Source: Bidens hawaiensis (lineage: Eukaryota; Streptophyta; Magnoliopsida; Asterales; Asteraceae). From it: a stretch of DNA of 64,000 nucleotides. Positions 60,001-64,000 of the stretch are shown in pieces; position 1 is the stretch's first letter, and the number at the start of each line of letters is the position of its first letter. The stretch covers positions 434,001-498,000 of the forward strand of contig JAIQDT010000838.1 of NCBI GenBank assembly GCA_021521415.1, written 5' to 3'. A model generated the notes under the pieces. That model saw nothing but the letters and a program-made list of their open reading frames with translations, was not told where the DNA came from and searched no databases. The translations under genes and the position numbers were made by a program.

Positions 60001-60558
60001 CTCCCTATCTAGAATCTGTGTGTTTAAGGCGGAGCCTCCACAGATGTCACTGAAAAACTCCCCCACATGAGTCATGATCGTATCAATGAAGTATAGGGAG
60101 TCATCAGTCGATTTGGGATGCTTTAGTGACAGTTGAACGTCAAACGTGACATTCTCATCCCCAACTCGAAGAATCAATTTACCGTCGTGAACGTTGATTA
60201 ACGCTTGCGCAGTAGCAAGAAAAGGTCTGCCTAGAAAGAGCGGAATGCTATCGTCTTCGTTCATATCAAGAATGACGAAGTCCACCGGGAAGATGAACTT
60301 GCCGATACGAACGAGCATATTCTCAACAATCCTACGCGGATATTTTACGGATCGGTCCGCCAGTTGAATGCTCATCCTCCTGGGCCTCGGCTCACCCAGA
60401 CCTAATCTACTGAAAACAGAATACGGCATATGGTAAATGCTGGCCCCAAGGTTGGCCAATGCATGACTAACCGTACCATCGCCTAAGATGCAAGGAATCG
60501 TGAAACTCCTAGGATCAGCCATCTTTTCGGCAACTTGCTCTGCAGAACAGCAGAGCAT
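57017..60558 (-). pseudogene. Athila-like pol (protease, RT, RNase H, integrase; inactive)
   Basis: 612 open codons (58720-60558) hold protease and RT. Protease reads ALANLGASI where ALADLGAS is usual, so the catalytic Asp is Asn. RT has GIDYRRLNDATRKDHFPLPF, YCFLDG, FTCPYGTFAYKRMPFGL and FMDDFSVFG (FMDD, normal in this lineage), then FLGHVGFYRRFI. RNase H follows with stops after APDW, AVLG and IRD. Integrase: zinc-binding part in 57922-58380, a shift near 57940, then WGIDFMGPF and ISDRGTHF; the stretch that should bear the third catalytic residue (Glu) is deleted between TYRLVT and KRILEKT (about 57600). The C-terminal part ends SFKVNGYHLKHYIG, stop at 57017. Confidence 0.9.
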
Positions 60559-62347
60559 CCAGCACTAAGAGGAACGGAAGAGACTTCAGCTAACTTCTGC
60601 TTATTAGTGAGAATGTCCTTGAGGAACTTGGCATATTTAGGCATCTGAGTCAATGCCTCAAGGAATGGAACGTTTAGATGAAGTTGCTTAAGGATTTCTA
60701 AGAATTTGGCGTTCTGCTCCTCGTCTCTGTCCATCTGAAGTCTCCCGGGATATGGCAATTTGGGCTTAAAAACTCTTAGTGGTGGTTTGGCTTGCTTCTC
60801 GGCCTGTGTTGTACTTGCTGGGCTGCGCCTCTGGTGCACCTTGGCCGGCAGAGACTCCATCTGAATCTCCTCATCTACCTGCTCCTCTCCATCGACCGCA
60901 GGCTGCTCGACAACTCCTTCTGTAGTCACCTCCTGAATCACAGGCTCGTCACGTGCCCCTGCACCACTCCTAGTAATCACAGCTTTCTCAAATCCTCTCG
61001 GGTTTTGCTCGGTATTGCTCGGAAGTGTAACCGGCGGCCTCTCATTTAAACGACTAGCTATCTCTACTATCTGCCGCTCTAGATTCTGAATTGATGCTCC
61101 TTGATTTTTCGTGAAGGTTTCGTGCTCACGGAATTTCTCTTGGGTTTCCTTATGACAGGAATCTTCTCGTGTCATGAGCTGGGATAGCATCTGTGTCTGC
61201 TGTGCCATCATCTCCTCTAAGGTGGGCTTCTTCTCTTCACTGCTCGGCCCCTCGACGGAATCCTGGAATAGGCTTTGACGTTGCTGGAAGCCGGATTGAT
61301 TTCCGTTCCTCCAGTTTGAGTTTTGATTACTTATCCATTCCAAATTATAGGAATTTTGGTTTCGGTTTGGATAGCTTATGAAGTCAACAGCCTCTTCCTG
61401 AAAACCTACGGGGCACTTATTCGTATCATGGCACCCTCTACAAATCTCACAAAGCTGACTCTTCACCTGCAGGTCCTTCACCATCTTTGTTAATGCCTCC
61501 ACCTGTGGCGTAAGTGCGGTGTTCGTGTCGACCGGATGTACGCCACATGACAGAGAGTCGACGCTCTTGGTACTCCTAGCCGGTGGTCGCTGGTATCCAC
61601 TCATGGCTAACTCATTGAACAGGGCTATGCACTCATCGGTATCCTTCGTCGTTAGCAAGTTGCCTCCCGCAGCCGTGTCAAGCATACTCTGCGTCGCGTA
61701 CGTCACTCTGTTATAGGACCTCTTGACAACCGCCCAGTCTTGTAGGCCATGGTTCAGACATAATGCTAGTAGATTTTTGAATCGCTCCCATGCTTCATAG
61801 AATGTCTCGATGTCCTCCATTTGAAAAGAATGAATTTGATTACGCAAACGAGCGGCTTTAGCTGGAGGATTGTATTTTTCAAGAAAGTGGGCTTGCATGG
61901 CGGCCCAAGTAGCTATGAACCCATGTGGGAGGGATTCAAGCCACAGACTAGCCTGATCAACGAGTGAGAACGGAAAGACGCGAAGCTTGATAGCATCTTC
62001 AGAAACACCAGTGAGATTGAATGTTTCACAATACGAGCAATGCGAGTGAGATGAGAATGCGGGTTTTCACGGATCAACCCGTGAAATTGTGCAGAATTTG
62101 AAATAGTGTTCAGAATATTAGATGGAATCTGCTAATTCGTGTTTACCGTGATCGCTGGTGGAATGATGCTGGATCTCGCGCCAGCATTGGCCGGACGGAC
62201 CCGGTCTGCAACGATCCTTCTCGGTGGTGGTACCGCGTCGCCCATCTCTTCTGCTGCTGGTAGTGCCTTAGATCTCCTACGAAACTCACGTTCGGGTTCG
62301 GAAAAAGGTTTTAACTCAGATGGTCCCTGTGAACGTGTGTGTGGCAT
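60483..62347 (-). pseudogene. Athila-like gag (inactive)
   Basis: Starts MPHTRSQGPSELKPF at 62347; a stop near 62132 and shifts follow, then 471 open codons (60483-61898): HFLEKYNPPAKAARLRNQI, YEAWERFKNLL, NHGLQDW, DTAAGGNL, zinc knuckle CEICRGCHDTNKC (about 61430), VKSQ, then LPYPGRLQ and MPKYAKFLKDILTNK. A shift near 60540 separates it from pol, which in this lineage is usually fused to gag. Confidence 0.9.
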
Positions 62348-62536
62348 GCACTAGTGAGACAAACAGGTGAAGGTCAAATAAAAGGCAAATAATTTTTTTT
62401 TTCAAGTAGCATGTAGAGCCCTTAACTAAACGAAATAAACAAAATGAAACTAATTAAGCTAAACTAATCTAAACTAGAAAAAAAATAAACAGGCAAGTTC
62501 CCAACTTGGGTCGTTCTCTAATCGCCTCAAACCGTG
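62348..62536 (-). other. leader between PBS and gag
   Basis: Non-coding, A-rich on the plus strand; an acceptor-like CACCTG context lies near the ATG. Confidence 0.6.
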
Positions 62537-62554
62537 TCCCCGGCAACGGTGCCA
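62537..62554 (-). other. primer binding site, tRNA-Asp type
   Basis: Minus strand TGGCACCGTTGCCGGGGA, close to the end of the 5' LTR. Confidence 0.9.
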
Positions 62555-62563
62555 AAAACTTTT

Positions 62564-64000
62564 TGTGCGAAAATATATATATAAATAGAATGCGATTCAC
62601 AACTAAGCTTTAAAACCAAATAACCTAACCTAGTTCACACAATCAGCAAGTGTACCGGTCGCGTGTAGCAAAGACCTAAGGAAGTCCGGATATCAAACTC
62701 AAGGACATGTGAGGTGGTTCAGATACTAAACCCAAACTAAGTACTGCCTAATAACAATATTTAATTAATTATCTTTTTTTTATTATTTTATTTAATTAAT
62801 TTAAACTAATTTAACTAACTTACTTGACTTAACGACACTAACGGCACTAACGGAGCTCTCAAATATGATGAAGGGGAACCACCTAGGTAAGGAATATTAA
62901 CGACTTTCAACGACGCTAGGGTGACAACGAACACAGAAACCGGGTTCTAAAGATAATCTAACTAGACAATAATAAGGGAAAATAGGTCCCCACGGTCAGT
63001 TTTACTAAAAACCCCTAAAAACGTCTAGAAAGATAGGTAAAGCACGGTTGATTTTATAAGTACCCTAATGATTTATTACTTGGTCCGTATCAAAATCACA
63101 AATTCCTCTAAGGCTCGTTATCCTAACAAACCTAGGGAATAAGGGGTAATTCTATATTAAAGATTAAATAATTCAGCTTACAAATTAACCTAATCAACGG
63201 CTAGAAAACCGAACGTGGTCTCGCAACGGCTAACTAAATCGACTAGACCAAAGAGAAAAACCGACTTCTAATGTCTTGGTCCGACTAAAGGAGATGAACT
63301 ACTGAGAATAACAACTCTAACCATTCAAACCCTATGGTGACGTCTACCATAAACGACCAAAAACACCAAGTAATTATTCTAGCATGCAATCCTAAACAAA
63401 ACACGAAACAAATTCATGTAAAGATAAAATCACACGGGGTTTAATTAATAAAATATTGAACAAACTCAATAGTAAACATATAATAAAATCACAATAATAT
63501 GAACTTGAAAATAGAAAATCAATTATATGTTCGTTAGTCAACCCAAAACAATCGTTAACACATCATCAATAAACCAAACCTAGGTAGTTCAAATAGTTTA
63601 GCTACTCATAATAATAATACACAAAAACAATTCATAGGTAATAACAAAATTCATGTGTAATAATTATGAATAAAGAAAAAAGAAAGACGTAAAAAGTCTT
63701 AAATCAAATAGTCAACAAACCAACTAGTGCTCCCTTCCAAGATTCTGCTTTCTTTCTCCTTTGCTTCTTTCGTTGACTTCTTTTTGTGGCTGGCTTCTGG
63801 CACTAGACACACCACGGCTGCCTCTCACCTCAAAAAACCCCCCTATGGCGTCTGCTTCCAATCCTTTATATAAACCCCAAGTTAGGTTTTATTATTTCTA
63901 TATTTATTTTATTGAACAAAGGGCCCAAGCAAACATCAGCCCAATGGTCCTTTATAATTCCCTGTTTAAATTCGTTGATTAAAATCAAAAAAAGATGGTG
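62564..64000 (-). mobile_element. 5' LTR of the Athila-like element, runs off the window
   Basis: Minus strand end ...TTTTCGCACA at 62564; aligned with 53236-54680 throughout. By comparison with the 3' LTR about 370 bp lie beyond the window. Confidence 0.9.

Larger units (their letters stand above)
53236..64000 (-). mobile_element. Athila-like Ty3/gypsy element, nearly full length, minus strand
   Basis: 3' LTR 53236-55044, purine tract, long 3' untranslated region, pol, gag, leader, PBS 62537-62554 and 5' LTR from 62564 past the window end. It is inserted in the protease region of the preceding plus-strand Athila-like element; the left target bases are 53231-53235 (TGATG). No envelope-like frame is seen between pol and the 3' LTR. 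Confidence 0.9.

Overview
The window is intergenic, repeat-saturated DNA from a flowering plant nucleus. The Ty1/copia open reading frame that lies downstream of pol, with its coiled-coil and acidic regions, resembles copia proteins annotated in Asteraceae, so a composite is the most likely source; this is family recognition from memory, not a search result. I find no intact host gene, tRNA gene, functional rRNA gene or CRISPR array. Nearly everything is LTR retrotransposon, nested and decayed, plus one fragment of plastid DNA.

Layout. 1-3544: long Ty3/gypsy LTR. 3545-8342: 3' half of a copia element (family 1) with a decayed post-pol gene interrupted by plastid psaA/23S DNA. 8343-15676: 3' half of a second copia family (copy A), whose post-pol gene has its own TATA box and leader intron. 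15677-17588: PBS and gag start of a copia element, broken by another LTR. 18037-27431: shuffled array of repeated blocks (A, B, C), one split by a solo LTR with a perfect target duplication. 27432-28801: two minus-strand copia LTRs. 28802-34050: minus-strand copia remnant with pol. 34051-43272: plus-strand copia copy B, its post-pol gene split by a truncated Athila-like element. 43273-46936: minus-strand copia remnant of a third family. 46937-53235: decayed plus-strand Athila-like element broken by a solo LTR. 53236-64000: nearly full-length but dead minus-strand Athila-like element whose 5' LTR runs off the window.

The recurring theme is the copia post-pol transcription unit. In the TCGAGCA family it follows a TATA box and a leader intron, and it lies downstream of a dense cluster of a short motif that is also packed into the LTR. 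A different copia family shows the same layout with a different motif (ACTTATRCGTTA), and a third family may use GGGCCGAGA. I read this as a possible element-encoded DNA-recognition system, comparable in logic to VANC proteins and their motifs in Arabidopsis VANDAL elements. That reading is inference.
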